Source of the DNA: DASRDS01 sp035570055
GTDB taxonomy: Bacteria; Gemmatimonadota; Gemmatimonadetes; Gemmatimonadales; Gemmatimonadaceae
DNA: 64,000 nucleotides
Reading direction: 5' to 3'
NCBI GenBank assembly: GCA_035570055.1
Contig: DATMLM010000006.1
Span: 1 to 64,000, forward strand
The notes beneath the pieces were generated by a model. The model searched no databases, was not told the origin of the DNA, and saw nothing but the letters and a program-made list of their open reading frames with translations. Positions 51,721 through 61,394 of this stretch are shown here, one piece after another. Position 1 is the stretch's first letter. Each line of letters opens with the position of its first letter. The position numbers and the translations under genes are program-made.

Positions 51721-52545
51721 ATGATGGCGCCGCAACCCGAGCGCGTATTGGAAAAACGCGACGAAGTTGGACCGCGCGGAATTCTCTACCCGGAGCGGCG
51801 GTCGGAGCTCGGCTCTCTGGTCCGCCTCGGCCCCTCGAGAGACCTGGCGCCCTTTGTCGGGCACTATTGGATCATCGCCTGGGACCTACGCGGTCACCCG
51901 CCGCAAACCCAGGAGACCCTGCCGCACCCCTCCGTCCACATTGCGCTAGAATTTGGCCGCTCTGGGATCTATGGCGTGGTCAAAGGGCGATTCACGCGCG
52001 TGATCGAGAGCAAGGGGAGAGTCTTTGGCATCAAATTTCGGCCTGGTGGATTCTACCCGTTCTTGAAGCTTCCGGTCTCGCGACTGACGAATCGTATTCT
52101 GCCACTCGGCGATGTGTTCGGCGCCGCGGGCGAGGCGCTTGCACCGAGCGTGCTCGCGAAGCGAAGCGAGCGAGCCATGGTTGCGGTCGCGGAAGCCTTC
52201 CTGAGGCACCAGAACCCTGAGCGCGATGCCGTAGCCGAGCGGGTCGCCGACATTGTCGAACAGATCGCCACGGATCGGACGATCACGACGGTTGAGACAG
52301 TCGCGGGAAAAAGCGGCCTCACGGTCCGGTCGCTACAACGATTGTTCTCGCGATATGTCGGCGTCAGTCCGAAATGGGTGATCAATCGCCACCGACTCCA
52401 CGAGGCAGTCGACCGCCTCACGAAAGGCGAAACGGTCGACTGGACGCAACTCGCATTCGAGCTCGGCTACTTCGACCAAGCCCACTTCATTAAAGACTTC
52501 AAGGCCATTATCGGCCGAACACCGGGCGAGTATCGAAGTCGATAG
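51721..52545 (+). CDS. AraC-family transcriptional regulator
   Basis: About 274 residues. The N-terminal sensing domain (residues 20-150, DLAPFVGHYWIIAWDLRG, GIKFRPGGFYPFL) is of the AraC-associated type found with DUF6597. The C-terminal AraC HTH is at about 185-270 (SGLTVRSLQRLFSRYVGVSPKWV, LAFELGYFDQAHFIKDFKA). Two ATGs, 51721 and 51724, are possible. It is divergent from the SRPBCC gene. The 3' end overlaps the convergent phosphodiesterase gene by 38 bp. Confidence 0.9.
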   Translation: MMAPQPERVLEKRDEVGPRGILYPERRSELGSLVRLGPSRDLAPFVGHYWIIAWDLRGHPPQTQETLPHPSVHIALEFGRSGIYGVVKGRFTRVIESKGRVFGIKFRPGGFYPFLKLPVSRLTNRILPLGDVFGAAGEALAPSVLAKRSERAMVAVAEAFLRHQNPERDAVAERVADIVEQIATDRTITTVETVAGKSGLTVRSLQRLFSRYVGVSPKWVINRHRLHEAVDRLTKGETVDWTQLAFELGYFDQAHFIKDFKAIIGRTPGEYRSR

Positions 52546-54097
52546 GCAGCGCCCGCGTCCCTTCGAGCCGCACGGCCTCCAAGCGATCGCCGTCGAGACC
52601 GAGCGCTTCGAGAATGGTCGGCGCGATCTGCTTGGTCTCGACCGGCTCGTCGAACGACTCGCCAGTGCCACCGCTCCACGACAGGAGAATCGGCACGTTG
52701 GTGTCGTCGTGGCTGAAGCCGCCATGCTCGGCGAGCTTCGTTGCCGTCGGCGACGCATAGATCACACCCAGGTTCGGCACGACGATGATGTCGGGCGCGC
52801 GCGAATCCTTCTCGACCGAGTTGAACCGATCGGCCAGCGGATCGCCGAACAGAATGTCCTGGATGCCGATCGTCGAACTATTGGCCTGCAACGCATCGAC
52901 CGCGCCTTCGACCGTCGCACGCGTGTGCTGATTCAGCCAGATGATGCCGATATCGTCCTCGGTCGTCGCCGCGACCACACCCGGCTCGGCGGCGTTGATC
53001 ACGTTCGGGATGATCGCATCATCGACGATCTTGCGCAGAGCCGGGTTGATCGGTGCTTGGCCGTGCTTGGCCGAGACGACGATTAAAGTCGAGTTGAGAA
53101 GGCCGTCTTTATCGAGCGCGGCGACGAACTTGCCAAGCGCACCATCGACCCAGTCGAGCGCACCGGCGAGACCGGGAGTCGGCGTGCCAGCGGCATCGAG
53201 GTAGCCCGCGGTCTTCTCCCCGACGCTCACGGTCTGGAAGTTCATGCCGAAGATGCCGGGCGCGCCGAACGATCCGGCGCCCGTGTGATCGTGGCCATCG
53301 ATCTCATTCAGGATCGCCTGCACCTTGATGCTGTCATACTGCTCGCAGTCGGCGACGTTCGTCGTCGGGACCTGTCCGTTCGGCAGCGGCGCCGCGATCT
53401 CGGGATTGAAGTCGTCGTCGATGCCATGACCCGACGGTCCATTCAGGACCTCGTAGCTCAGATCCTTGTCCGACCACGCCGTGCGGAATCCCGCGGCCTT
53501 GGCGACTTCGAAGATCGTGTTGACCTTCAGATGCTGGTGCGGATACACCGGCGAGCAACCGTTCTTCGGGTCGCGCGGCAGGTTGAGCGGATTGATGCCA
53601 CCGCCACCATTGAGCTGGTTCGAGTTGATGTCGATGAACTCGCTATAGTCGACCACCGTGCCGAGCGTGTCGCACGCCACGTCTCCCGGCGGCGCGAGCG
53701 CGTGATCGTACGAGACTTCGTAGATGATACCCGTGGTCTTCGGCGAACCGCCCGTCGTGATCGCCAGGATACCGGGCCATGAATCTGACGGTCTGGAAGT
53801 GGCACCACCGAAGAACGTCACGCCGTGCTGGCTGAGTTTGGCCAGCGTCGACTTCGGGTGCGTCGCGACGTACCGGCACAAGTCGACCGCGTGGAAGCCA
53901 TCGACGCTAATGAGCAGCACGTGCTTGATGCGATTCGATGCGTGCTGACCGACTCGACTGGCGCTGAGCCCGGTCTGCGCTGTCGTGGGTGTTACGGGAT
54001 CGCTCGGTCGATCGCAACCGGCAGCGGCATCCCGATCGCGGCCGTGACGTGGCCGCCACGGCCCCGTATCATTTCCGACATGGATGAATTGGACCAA
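52508..54097 (-). CDS. Alkaline-phosphatase-superfamily nucleotide pyrophosphatase/phosphodiesterase-like protein
   Basis: A protein of up to 529 residues. It has metal-binding VLLISVDGFHAVDL (Asp near residue 66), nucleophile Thr/Ser candidates in GGATSRPSDSWPG, a substrate pocket, NEIDGHDHTGAG and SAKHGQAPI, and the C-terminal HGGFSHDDTNVPIL metal ligands. The family hydrolyses phosphodiesters or phosphomonoesters, usually outside the cytoplasm. The N-terminus is odd: the only ATG in frame (54097) gives no signal peptide, although AAAGCDRPSD looks like the end of a lipoprotein signal. It also overlaps the divergent aldolase start by 18 bp. Confidence 0.8.
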   Translation of the reverse strand: MVQFIHVGNDTGPWRPRHGRDRDAAAGCDRPSDPVTPTTAQTGLSASRVGQHASNRIKHVLLISVDGFHAVDLCRYVATHPKSTLAKLSQHGVTFFGGATSRPSDSWPGILAITTGGSPKTTGIIYEVSYDHALAPPGDVACDTLGTVVDYSEFIDINSNQLNGGGGINPLNLPRDPKNGCSPVYPHQHLKVNTIFEVAKAAGFRTAWSDKDLSYEVLNGPSGHGIDDDFNPEIAAPLPNGQVPTTNVADCEQYDSIKVQAILNEIDGHDHTGAGSFGAPGIFGMNFQTVSVGEKTAGYLDAAGTPTPGLAGALDWVDGALGKFVAALDKDGLLNSTLIVVSAKHGQAPINPALRKIVDDAIIPNVINAAEPGVVAATTEDDIGIIWLNQHTRATVEGAVDALQANSSTIGIQDILFGDPLADRFNSVEKDSRAPDIIVVPNLGVIYASPTATKLAEHGGFSHDDTNVPILLSWSGGTGESFDEPVETKQIAPTILEALGLDGDRLEAVRLEGTRALPIDFDTRPVFGR

Positions 54098-56038
54098 CTC
54101 GTCGAGCTCTCCAACCTCATGGGCCGGGATACGCGTCTCGTTCAGCCCGGTGGTGGAAATACATCGATCAAGATCGGATCCGAGCTCTTCGTGAAAGGGA
54201 GCGGCACCGATCTGCGCACGATCGGGCGCAAGGGATTCACTCGCTTGTCATTGCCCGCGCTGGCCCCGCTGCGTACGGCAGAGTCGATGGACGACGCCGA
54301 GATGATGCGGTTCATGGCGGGTTGCATGCTGCAGCCCGATCAGCCATCACCGAGCGTCGAAACGCCGCTCCACTCGTTGTTACCGCACCGCGTGATCGCG
54401 CATACGCATGACGTCGCGACCATGAGCCTGACGAACGTGACGGACGTGGTCGCTGAGCGGCTCGTTCATGATCTCTTCAATGGGGAGATCGTGTACGTGC
54501 CGTACGTGCGGCCCGGATTTCCGCTGGCGCGAGCCGTGAGTCGCATGGTGGACCAGATACCCGAGCGCGCCATCGGAATGACGCTGGCGCACCACGGTCT
54601 CGTCGTATGGGCCGAGGGCACGCGCGAGTGTTATGACCGGCTCGTCCGCGCGATCAAGATCATCGAGGACTTTCTCGCCACCAAACGCCGCGCGCAGCCC
54701 ACTCATGTCTCGCGTTCCACGCCTCCCGCTGAGGCCGTGCTCCCGGTGGTGCGTGGTGTATTGGGGTCGACGAGTCGCGTGATCTTGCATTTTGACGGAG
54801 CCGAGGATGTCCTCACGACGTTGGAGACACCGGGTCTGCGCGAGGTAGTTCATCGCGGCATGGCTACCCCCGAGCACATTTTGCGCGCCGGTCGCGTGCC
54901 TTTGTGGCTCGATCCCACTCGAGACACTCGCGAGCAACTCATCGAGCAACGCGAAGAGTATGAGGCGTACCACGCCAAGTATGCGACGCACGGTGAGCGG
55001 GCGCTCGACGATTGGGCGAAAGTCGTGCTCGCGCCCGGCCTCGGCATGATCACCGCTGGACGTGACAAGCGCGCGGCCGTGACCGCGAACCTCTGTTATC
55101 GCGCGACGCTCGAAGCGATCGTGAACGCCGAGTCGATCGATCGATTCACGTTCCTGCCGGACGCCGACGTGTTCGAGTTCGAGCATTGGCCGCTGGAGCG
55201 CCGAAAGATCGACGAGCAGGACGCGAAGGAGCGCACCGCGCTCTTACTCGCCCGCCACGTCGCGATCATCATCGGTGCCGGCAGCGGCATCGGGCGAGCC
55301 GCCGCGCTCCGCTTCGCTCGCGAGGGCGCGCATGTCGTCGCCGCGGATCTCGATGGCACGGCGGCCGAGACGGTCGCGGCCGAGATCAATGGCCGCCATC
55401 CGTCGCGCGGGCTCGGTCTTCGGGTCGACGTGCGCGACGATGCCAGCCTGGCGGAGCTGGTGCGCCGCACGGTCATCGAGTTCGGCGGGCTCGATTCGTT
55501 GTTCTATACGGCCGGCCAGGCGCCCCGCTTCGCGCCAGTGACCGACATCCGGCGCGAGGATCTCCAACGCCAGCTCGACATCCATTATATGGGCGCCGTG
55601 CTCGCCATCGGCAAAGCGGCGGCAGTCATGAAGCGACAGGGGCTTGGCGGCGCGATCGTTGGATCGGTATCAAAGGCCGCTTTGGCTCCAGGGCGGGATG
55701 CCGTCGCGTACGGAGGCAGCAAGGCGGCGCTCTTGCAGGCCATGCGTGTGGCCGCCGTGGAGCTCGGTGCCGATGGCATTCGCGTGAACGCCATCAACGC
55801 CGATCAGATCGAGACGCCCATGTTCATGAAGTTCGTCCAAGAGCGGGCCGCTTCACGCGGCATCTCGACGGAGGAGCAACTGGAGGCGTACCGGCGGCGA
55901 AACGTGATGGGCGTGTCGCTGATTCCCGCGGACACGGTTGCGGATCTCGCGGCGCTGTTGGCGAGCGAGAAGTTTCGGTATACGACCGGAGATATTATCA
56001 CGGTCGATGGGGGGCTTCCCGAAGCGTTCCCGCGTTAG
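54080..56038 (+). CDS. Bifunctional class II aldolase / short-chain dehydrogenase (RhaD-like)
   Basis: A 652-residue fusion. Residues about 5-210 form a class II aldolase/adducin domain (QPGGGNTSIKI, metal ligands in AHTHD and LAHHGLVVW). Residues about 390-650 form an SDR with GAGSGIGRAA, YTAGQAP, YGGSKAALLQA and ITVDGGLPEA. It resembles rhamnulose-1-phosphate aldolase/alcohol dehydrogenase, which acts in sugar catabolism. The middle segment matches that family layout. No other rhamnose genes are nearby, so the sugar is uncertain. The end overlaps the convergent gene by 4 bp. Confidence 0.88.
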   Translation: MDELDQLVELSNLMGRDTRLVQPGGGNTSIKIGSELFVKGSGTDLRTIGRKGFTRLSLPALAPLRTAESMDDAEMMRFMAGCMLQPDQPSPSVETPLHSLLPHRVIAHTHDVATMSLTNVTDVVAERLVHDLFNGEIVYVPYVRPGFPLARAVSRMVDQIPERAIGMTLAHHGLVVWAEGTRECYDRLVRAIKIIEDFLATKRRAQPTHVSRSTPPAEAVLPVVRGVLGSTSRVILHFDGAEDVLTTLETPGLREVVHRGMATPEHILRAGRVPLWLDPTRDTREQLIEQREEYEAYHAKYATHGERALDDWAKVVLAPGLGMITAGRDKRAAVTANLCYRATLEAIVNAESIDRFTFLPDADVFEFEHWPLERRKIDEQDAKERTALLLARHVAIIIGAGSGIGRAAALRFAREGAHVVAADLDGTAAETVAAEINGRHPSRGLGLRVDVRDDASLAELVRRTVIEFGGLDSLFYTAGQAPRFAPVTDIRREDLQRQLDIHYMGAVLAIGKAAAVMKRQGLGGAIVGSVSKAALAPGRDAVAYGGSKAALLQAMRVAAVELGADGIRVNAINADQIETPMFMKFVQERAASRGISTEEQLEAYRRRNVMGVSLIPADTVADLAALLASEKFRYTTGDIITVDGGLPEAFPR

Positions 56039-57864
56039 CGCTGGAACACGAATTTTTCCGTCGTCACCTGGCTCACCGGACACCGCCCTACCGTCGCGGG
56101 CTTGAACACCCGGTTGCTGAGCGAATCCTGGGCTGCTTCGGTCAGCGGATCCATCTCGGTCGGCCATCCGACATGATGCACGGTCGAGAGCACGACGTGC
56201 CCTTGGTCGTCGACGATGAACTCGAACGCCGCCGTGTCGCCCGCGGCCGCCAGGGTGCCGGCGCCCGGCATCGTGGCGGCCCGTGTCATGAGCCACGACG
56301 GCACTTGCACGTGCGCGAATGACATGCTCAGGCTCGTATCGGGCGGCGGTGTCGTCGAGATGGAGAGCACGATGGTCTCGCCGCGCAAACGATCGCTGAC
56401 CACGCCACGCAAGGCCTGCACGAAGGCGCTGTCCACGTCCGAGGAGAGCGACGTCGAGGTCACTCTCACCTCTTGCGTCGCACCCGCGCGGTGGAGGTCC
56501 ACGGCGTATCGGCCAAAGATGCCCGGCGAGATGCGGAGCGCCCCTCGCCCCGCCGCGTCCGTCGCTGATGCCGGCACCGGATAGCCGAACGTGGAGAGGT
56601 CGACGGTCGACGGCATCTCGAGATGGGCCAGGACGCTGGCGAGCACCGCGCGCGCCGCGGTGCGCCACGCGGGGTTCGCGGCGCTGTCGCGCGCGGCGAG
56701 AATCGTCCCGACGAGCGCCTCGACGACGAGCTGCGGCGGCGGCATCGGACACGCGTGGTTGACATCGTTCCCGAACTGCACCTGCCCCACGATCGTCTTC
56801 GCCGTTCCCGCGCCGGCCAACGTGTCGCGAACCGTCGGATCGACCGGCGCCTCGCGGATGAACGAGTAGTCGGTGACGCGCCCATCCTCGACGTGGACGC
56901 CCGGATAATAGGCGATCACGACCGAGTGGAATCGCTGCACGACCGGCACCAGCGGCACGACCTCGTTGAACGTGGACGAGTAATTCCAATCGCGGATCGG
57001 TGGCCGGGGCCGCGTGAGATGGAACGAGGCATGGCGGACGATCATCTTCTCCGGATCGAGGTAGACCGAGCCCTCGATATCCGCGGCGTCGAGCGACGCC
57101 CGGGGCCGAAAATCGATGCGGACGAGGCCCGACTGGTCGTCGACCAGATGGAAGCAATGGTTGTCTTCGAACGCCCGTTCGGTCAGGTCCTGGAACTGCA
57201 CCAGATGCATGAACTGGGCAGGCTGGCCGTGCTTGGAACCGCTCGTCTGTACCTCGCCAACCTCGTAGCGCTCCTCCTCCCAGCTGTCGCCCTCGAGCGT
57301 ATCGGTCTCCACCCGCCGGTCCGCGTGTCCCGGGTCTCGCTCGACGTAGTCGTCGATCCGACGGAATCGATACGGATAGTCGGTCATGAGGATGCGCATG
57401 CGCAGGATGTTCTCGTTCATCTGCGAGAACACGAGGGCCAGTGCGGGATCCACGGTGCTGTCCGGCACGCCGGGGTTCGTGCATTCGCGCGGGGCCTTTG
57501 CGCGGACCGTGACTTGCGCGAGCCGCACGACGTGGCGCAGGCGCAAGGTGATAGTGGTCACGGCCGGCGCCGGCAGGACCTGGACCGTCGTGTCGAATGG
57601 CGTAAAGCCGATTTGCCGCGCGCGTACCTTATAGACGCCAGGGGCGAGGCGGACGAAGGTGAACGCGCCCGTGCTATCGGCGAACCGCGAGATGCTCCCC
57701 GTGTTCCCCGGGTTGAGTGTGACGGTCGCGTAGGGAACGCCCGCCGCCCCTTCCCGATACAGCACGCGCCCGGTCAGGAGACCAGCCGTCGTCGAGTCCT
57801 GTGCGGAGAGCGGCGCGGCGCACAGGACAAAGGCGACGGCCGCCGTCAAGCATCTATTCATCAA
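56035..57864 (-). CDS. Secreted carboxypeptidase-regulatory-like domain protein
   Basis: A 609-residue protein with a signal peptide (MMNRCLTAAVAFVLCAAPLSAQ). It has a carboxypeptidase-regulatory-like beta-sandwich (about 25-115, LLTGRVLYREGAAGVPYATV) followed by a large domain seen in hypothetical Gemmatimonadota and Bacteroidota proteins. Its C-terminus (EFIVDDQGHVVLSTVHHVGW, RVFKPATVG) resembles a TonB C-terminal module. It probably sits in the periplasm or outer membrane. It overlaps the upstream CGNR gene by 11 bp, so it is likely cotranscribed. Function unknown. Confidence 0.75.
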   Translation of the reverse strand: MMNRCLTAAVAFVLCAAPLSAQDSTTAGLLTGRVLYREGAAGVPYATVTLNPGNTGSISRFADSTGAFTFVRLAPGVYKVRARQIGFTPFDTTVQVLPAPAVTTITLRLRHVVRLAQVTVRAKAPRECTNPGVPDSTVDPALALVFSQMNENILRMRILMTDYPYRFRRIDDYVERDPGHADRRVETDTLEGDSWEEERYEVGEVQTSGSKHGQPAQFMHLVQFQDLTERAFEDNHCFHLVDDQSGLVRIDFRPRASLDAADIEGSVYLDPEKMIVRHASFHLTRPRPPIRDWNYSSTFNEVVPLVPVVQRFHSVVIAYYPGVHVEDGRVTDYSFIREAPVDPTVRDTLAGAGTAKTIVGQVQFGNDVNHACPMPPPQLVVEALVGTILAARDSAANPAWRTAARAVLASVLAHLEMPSTVDLSTFGYPVPASATDAAGRGALRISPGIFGRYAVDLHRAGATQEVRVTSTSLSSDVDSAFVQALRGVVSDRLRGETIVLSISTTPPPDTSLSMSFAHVQVPSWLMTRAATMPGAGTLAAAGDTAAFEFIVDDQGHVVLSTVHHVGWPTEMDPLTEAAQDSLSNRVFKPATVGRCPVSQVTTEKFVFQR

Positions 57865-58420
57865 TCGTAGGTAACTTAGCTAGCCGCCCACGTTGGTAGT
57901 GACGGCGTGCCTTGGCTCGGTTTCCACAGTCGACCATGCGGCACCAGCGCCGCCGGCCCGCCCGCGAACGATCGAGGAACACCCAGCCGCAACCGGCGTC
58001 CTCGCACTGGCGAAGTCTGTGCCTCGGTACGGATACCAACAACTCGGCCGCCCGTTCCACGATGGGTCCAAGCAGTCGATGCGAATCGCTCCACTCCCAT
58101 GTCACCTGGCCGTCGCGACACACCAACTGACGCTGACCGGCGATCCGACTCAGCCGGGCGAGCGCCGCGTCGGGCGGCATCTGGCTGGCGGCGAGGGAGC
58201 GAACGACCTGATACAGCTCCTCGCGGACCATGTGGATCCGGGTGACCTCGCGGGGGCCGAGGTGGAACGAAGAGCGTGCGCCGAGCAGCCCGGCGCGGCG
58301 AGCCCAGCGATCCACATCGGCCCCCGTGACCAACCGTTCTCGCGGATGCGAGAGCCGGTCGGCGACGGTGTTCAGGAAGTCGAGTGCGAGGTCGCCCGCA
58401 ATGAAGTAGAAGTCGTCCAT
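57854..58420 (-). CDS. CGNR zinc-finger (ABATE-domain) regulator
   Basis: A 188-residue protein. The N-terminal ABATE domain (GDLALDFLNTVADR) is followed by the CGNR zinc finger near residues 143-180 (QCEDAGCGWVFLDRSRAGRR, then CRMVDCGNRAKARRHYQR). Members are thought to be stress-linked DNA-binding regulators. The ATG at 58420 is inside the 3' end of the membrane gene upstream (49-bp overlap), so the two are coupled. A 30-bp dyad before that membrane gene is a candidate target site. Confidence 0.88.
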   Translation of the reverse strand: MDDFYFIAGDLALDFLNTVADRLSHPRERLVTGADVDRWARRAGLLGARSSFHLGPREVTRIHMVREELYQVVRSLAASQMPPDAALARLSRIAGQRQLVCRDGQVTWEWSDSHRLLGPIVERAAELLVSVPRHRLRQCEDAGCGWVFLDRSRAGRRRWCRMVDCGNRAKARRHYQRGRLAKLPTIDE

Positions 58421-59445
58421 GCCAGTAGCGCGAATAGCACCAAGTCGAATGCCGCATATGCATACTGCGTACGCGACACGCCGACGCCAAAGGGGAACCA
58501 GATGCCGGCGATATGCAGCGCCGAAAGCTCGGGCGCAAACAGTCCAATGGATACGAGCACCGCCGCGATCACCGCCAGCCATTGTCGTCGGCCGGCGACG
58601 AGAATGGCCAGCATCACGAGCGCGGCGAGGATCCTGGCCCACGACGTCGCGTACATGAGGGCGACAATGACGTCAACCACAATGATCGAGAGTCGCCGGA
58701 CACCAAACCACGCACGCCATGCCATGATCCACGCCCCGATGATGAGCGGCACGATGATCGTGCGTAGGGTCTCGGCGAAACCGGCGGTCTCGAACTGGCC
58801 CCAGTAGAACGTGACTTGATTGACGCGCAGCATCGCCGAGAGCACGAGCGCGGTGGTCATCCAGGATTGCCGTAGGGCCAGCGCGAGGACAGCCAGGAGA
58901 ACGAACGCGAGGGGCTCGATGCCATCGACGATGTAGCCCCAGAGCGTTCGAGACCACTGCAGCGCATACTGATCGCGAACGGCGTTGATCTCACCAATAG
59001 CCGGCGCGATGTGAATGCCACCATCGTCCCCAGGCGCGGCCCACACGCGAATAGCGATGGTCGCGGATTGCAGTGGGGCGAGTACGAAATACCGCGGCTG
59101 GATGCTATACGGCGCGCCAGCGTGTCCGAGATGCGTGCCGTTCACGTAGAGATCATAGCCCTCGTCGACGTCGGGCGGCCCGCCCAACGCGAGCGTGTCG
59201 TTGGCGGGGTCGGTGACCGTCACGTGCAAGCGATACCACGCAACACCGGAGGCGCCCCAACCGGGAACGTAGCCGGGGAGCCCAACGTCGGGATCACGCG
59301 CACCGGGCCGAGGAGTCAAATCGACAACCTCCCAATGCGTGTCGTCGAACGCCGGATCAGCCCACCGAGGGTCATCGCCAACGTGAAACCGCCAGGGTCC
59401 GTTGAGCGCGACGACGGCGTGACCGATGACGATCGCTTGGAGCAT
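58372..59445 (-). CDS. Sensor-like membrane protein: jelly-roll domain plus multiple TM helices
   Basis: A 357-residue protein. Residues about 10-145 look like a galactose-binding jelly roll (WRFHVGDDPRWADPAFDDTH, YRLHVTVTDP, YDLYVNGTHLGHAG), as in the N-termini of some membrane kinases and phosphatases. About seven membrane helices follow (175-350), with no kinase, phosphatase or cyclase domain after them. It may sense a ligand and act through the coupled CGNR regulator. The ATG at 59445 lies in the edge of the upstream dyad. Confidence 0.7.
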   Translation of the reverse strand: MLQAIVIGHAVVALNGPWRFHVGDDPRWADPAFDDTHWEVVDLTPRPGARDPDVGLPGYVPGWGASGVAWYRLHVTVTDPANDTLALGGPPDVDEGYDLYVNGTHLGHAGAPYSIQPRYFVLAPLQSATIAIRVWAAPGDDGGIHIAPAIGEINAVRDQYALQWSRTLWGYIVDGIEPLAFVLLAVLALALRQSWMTTALVLSAMLRVNQVTFYWGQFETAGFAETLRTIIVPLIIGAWIMAWRAWFGVRRLSIIVVDVIVALMYATSWARILAALVMLAILVAGRRQWLAVIAAVLVSIGLFAPELSALHIAGIWFPFGVGVSRTQYAYAAFDLVLFALLAWTTSTSLRATSHSTS

Positions 59446-59473
59446 AACCTTATCCAGTTCTGGAACAGGTTAT
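59444..59473. promoter_or_regulatory. 30-bp dyad operator between the membrane sensor and amidase genes
   Basis: The two 15-bp arms centred at 59458.5 match at 12 of 15 positions. Outer arms are ATAACC / GGTTAT and inner arms CCAG / CTGG. The right edge overlaps TATACT (59471-59476), a good -10 for the amidase gene. The left edge overlaps the ATG of the leftward membrane gene. A regulator bound here could control both directions. Confidence 0.6.
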
Positions 59474-59513
59474 ACTATGCGCCGTCCGGTCCGGACGCCA
59501 TTTTCCCAAGCTC

Positions 59514-61316
59514 GTGAACTCCCGTCGACAGTTCCTCATCCGCGCCCCGCTCGCCGTGCTCGCCGCCGCCGAGGCGTGCCGGGGCCGCGAGCAAACCGCC
59601 GAGCCTTCGTCGGCCGCCTCGACTCCAGGCGCGCCGCCCACGTTCGGCGCAGCACCGGCAACCGGGCCGGTGGTCACGCCCGAGACGTTCGCCCAGGCGG
59701 AAAAGCTCGTGCAGATCGAGATGCGCGAGGACGAACGCGCCATGGTCGCGGCAAACTGGCGCCAGTCCATGGCCGCGCTCATTGAGCGACGCGTCGGTCC
59801 CCGCACGATCGCGCTCGAGGCCACGGACGTCCCCGCGACGCGCTGGAACCCCGTGCTCTCGCCCCCAGCCTCGCCAGCGCCCGATCATTTCGCCCGGAGC
59901 GCCAATGATGCGGGAGCGCTGCCGTCGACGGATGCCGACATCGCGTACGCGCCCGTGCACCATCTGTCGCGGTGGATCGAGCGCCGGCAGCTGACCGCCG
60001 AGCGGCTCACGTCGATCTATCTCGCGCGACTGCAGCAGTTCGATCCCAAGCTCCACTGCGTGATCACCCTCATGGGGGACTCGGCGCTTGCGCAGGCGAA
60101 GCAGGCGGACACCGAGATCGCGGCCGGCAAGTATCGGGGTCCGCTGCACGGCATTCCATGGGGCGCCAAGGATCTGCTCGACACCGCCGGCGTCGCCACC
60201 ACCTACGGCGCCGAGCCGTTTCGCAATCGCGTGCCGACGACCGACGCGGTCGTCGTGCGGCGTTTGCGCGACGCGGGCGCGATCCTCGTGGCGAAGTTGA
60301 GCCTCGGCGCGCTGGCGCTCAACGACATCTGGTTCGGCGGCCAGACCATGAATCCCTGGCTCCTCGAAGAGGGCTCGTCGGGCTCGAGCGCCGGCCCCGG
60401 CGCCGCGACCGCCGCGGGTCTCGTTGGATTCGCGATCGGCAGCGAGACGGGCGGCAGCATCGTGAGTCCCAGCATGCGCTGCGGCGTCACGGGGCTCCGA
60501 CCCACGTTCGGCCGCGTGCCGCGCACGGGTGCCATGACCCTGTGCTGGTCGCTCGACAAGCTGGGCCCCATGGCCAGGAGCGTGGAGGACACGTTCCTCG
60601 TGCTCAACGCGATCTCGGGTCCCGACGCGGGCGACCTGGGATCGGTGCCCAGCGCGTTGGAGTTCGACGCGCGTGGCTCCGTGCGCGGCCTGCGCGTGGG
60701 GTATGTGTCCAAATGGATGAATGAGGCACCGGCGACGGACGTCGACCGGGCCGCGCTCGAACAGTGCGCGAAGCTCGGCATGGTCCCGACGGAGGTGACG
60801 CTACCGGACTGGCCCTATGACTCGCTCAATGTGATTCTCTTCGCCGAGGCCGCTGCCTCGTTCGAGGAGATCACGCTGAACGGCAAGATTCGCGAGCTCA
60901 AGGCTCAAGTGCCCGATGCGTGGCCGAATCAATTTCGTGAGGCGCGGTTTCTCTCGGCCGTCGATTTTGTGCAGGCCGATCGGTTCCGGCGGAAGGTCGC
61001 CCAGGAGATGGCGCGCGTGGTCTCGCAGGTCGACCTGCTCCTCGTGCCATCGTTGCGCGACGAGATGCTCGTCATCTCGAACTGCACCGGGCATCCGTCG
61101 CTGACATTGCGAACCGGGTTTGTGAATGTCTCGCAGGCGCGCAGCGATTGGGCGCCGGATCCCGCGCATCCGTTGCCGACGTTTTCGCCGCCGCGGCGGG
61201 TGCCGCATGGAGTGACGTTGATCGGGCGATTGTTCGACGAAGGCACGATTGGTCGCGCCGGTCTCGCGCTCGAGCGCGCGAGCGGCGTGGCGAGGGAGCG
61301 GCCGCCGGGGTTTTAG
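59514..61316 (+). CDS. Tat-exported amidase (amidase signature family)
   Basis: A 600-residue protein. The GTG start gives a twin-arginine signal (MNSRRQFLIRAPLAVLAAA), possibly with a lipobox near AEAC. The amidase signature fold has catalytic Lys219 (PWGAKDLLDTAG), the cis-Ser region EGSSGSSAGPGAATAAGL and nucleophile Ser315 (ETGGSIVSP). It should hydrolyse amide bonds in the periplasm, substrate unknown. A TATACT -10 is 37 bp before the start, under the 30-bp dyad. The gene is divergent from the sensor/CGNR pair. Confidence 0.92.
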   Translation: MNSRRQFLIRAPLAVLAAAEACRGREQTAEPSSAASTPGAPPTFGAAPATGPVVTPETFAQAEKLVQIEMREDERAMVAANWRQSMAALIERRVGPRTIALEATDVPATRWNPVLSPPASPAPDHFARSANDAGALPSTDADIAYAPVHHLSRWIERRQLTAERLTSIYLARLQQFDPKLHCVITLMGDSALAQAKQADTEIAAGKYRGPLHGIPWGAKDLLDTAGVATTYGAEPFRNRVPTTDAVVVRRLRDAGAILVAKLSLGALALNDIWFGGQTMNPWLLEEGSSGSSAGPGAATAAGLVGFAIGSETGGSIVSPSMRCGVTGLRPTFGRVPRTGAMTLCWSLDKLGPMARSVEDTFLVLNAISGPDAGDLGSVPSALEFDARGSVRGLRVGYVSKWMNEAPATDVDRAALEQCAKLGMVPTEVTLPDWPYDSLNVILFAEAAASFEEITLNGKIRELKAQVPDAWPNQFREARFLSAVDFVQADRFRRKVAQEMARVVSQVDLLLVPSLRDEMLVISNCTGHPSLTLRTGFVNVSQARSDWAPDPAHPLPTFSPPRRVPHGVTLIGRLFDEGTIGRAGLALERASGVARERPPGF

Positions 61317-61394
61317 CGCCGTTCGCCGTTCGCGGCGGGGCTTTGGCTGCATACGCGTGTGCGCGGCGCTTCGCGACCGCTTACTGATTCGGCC

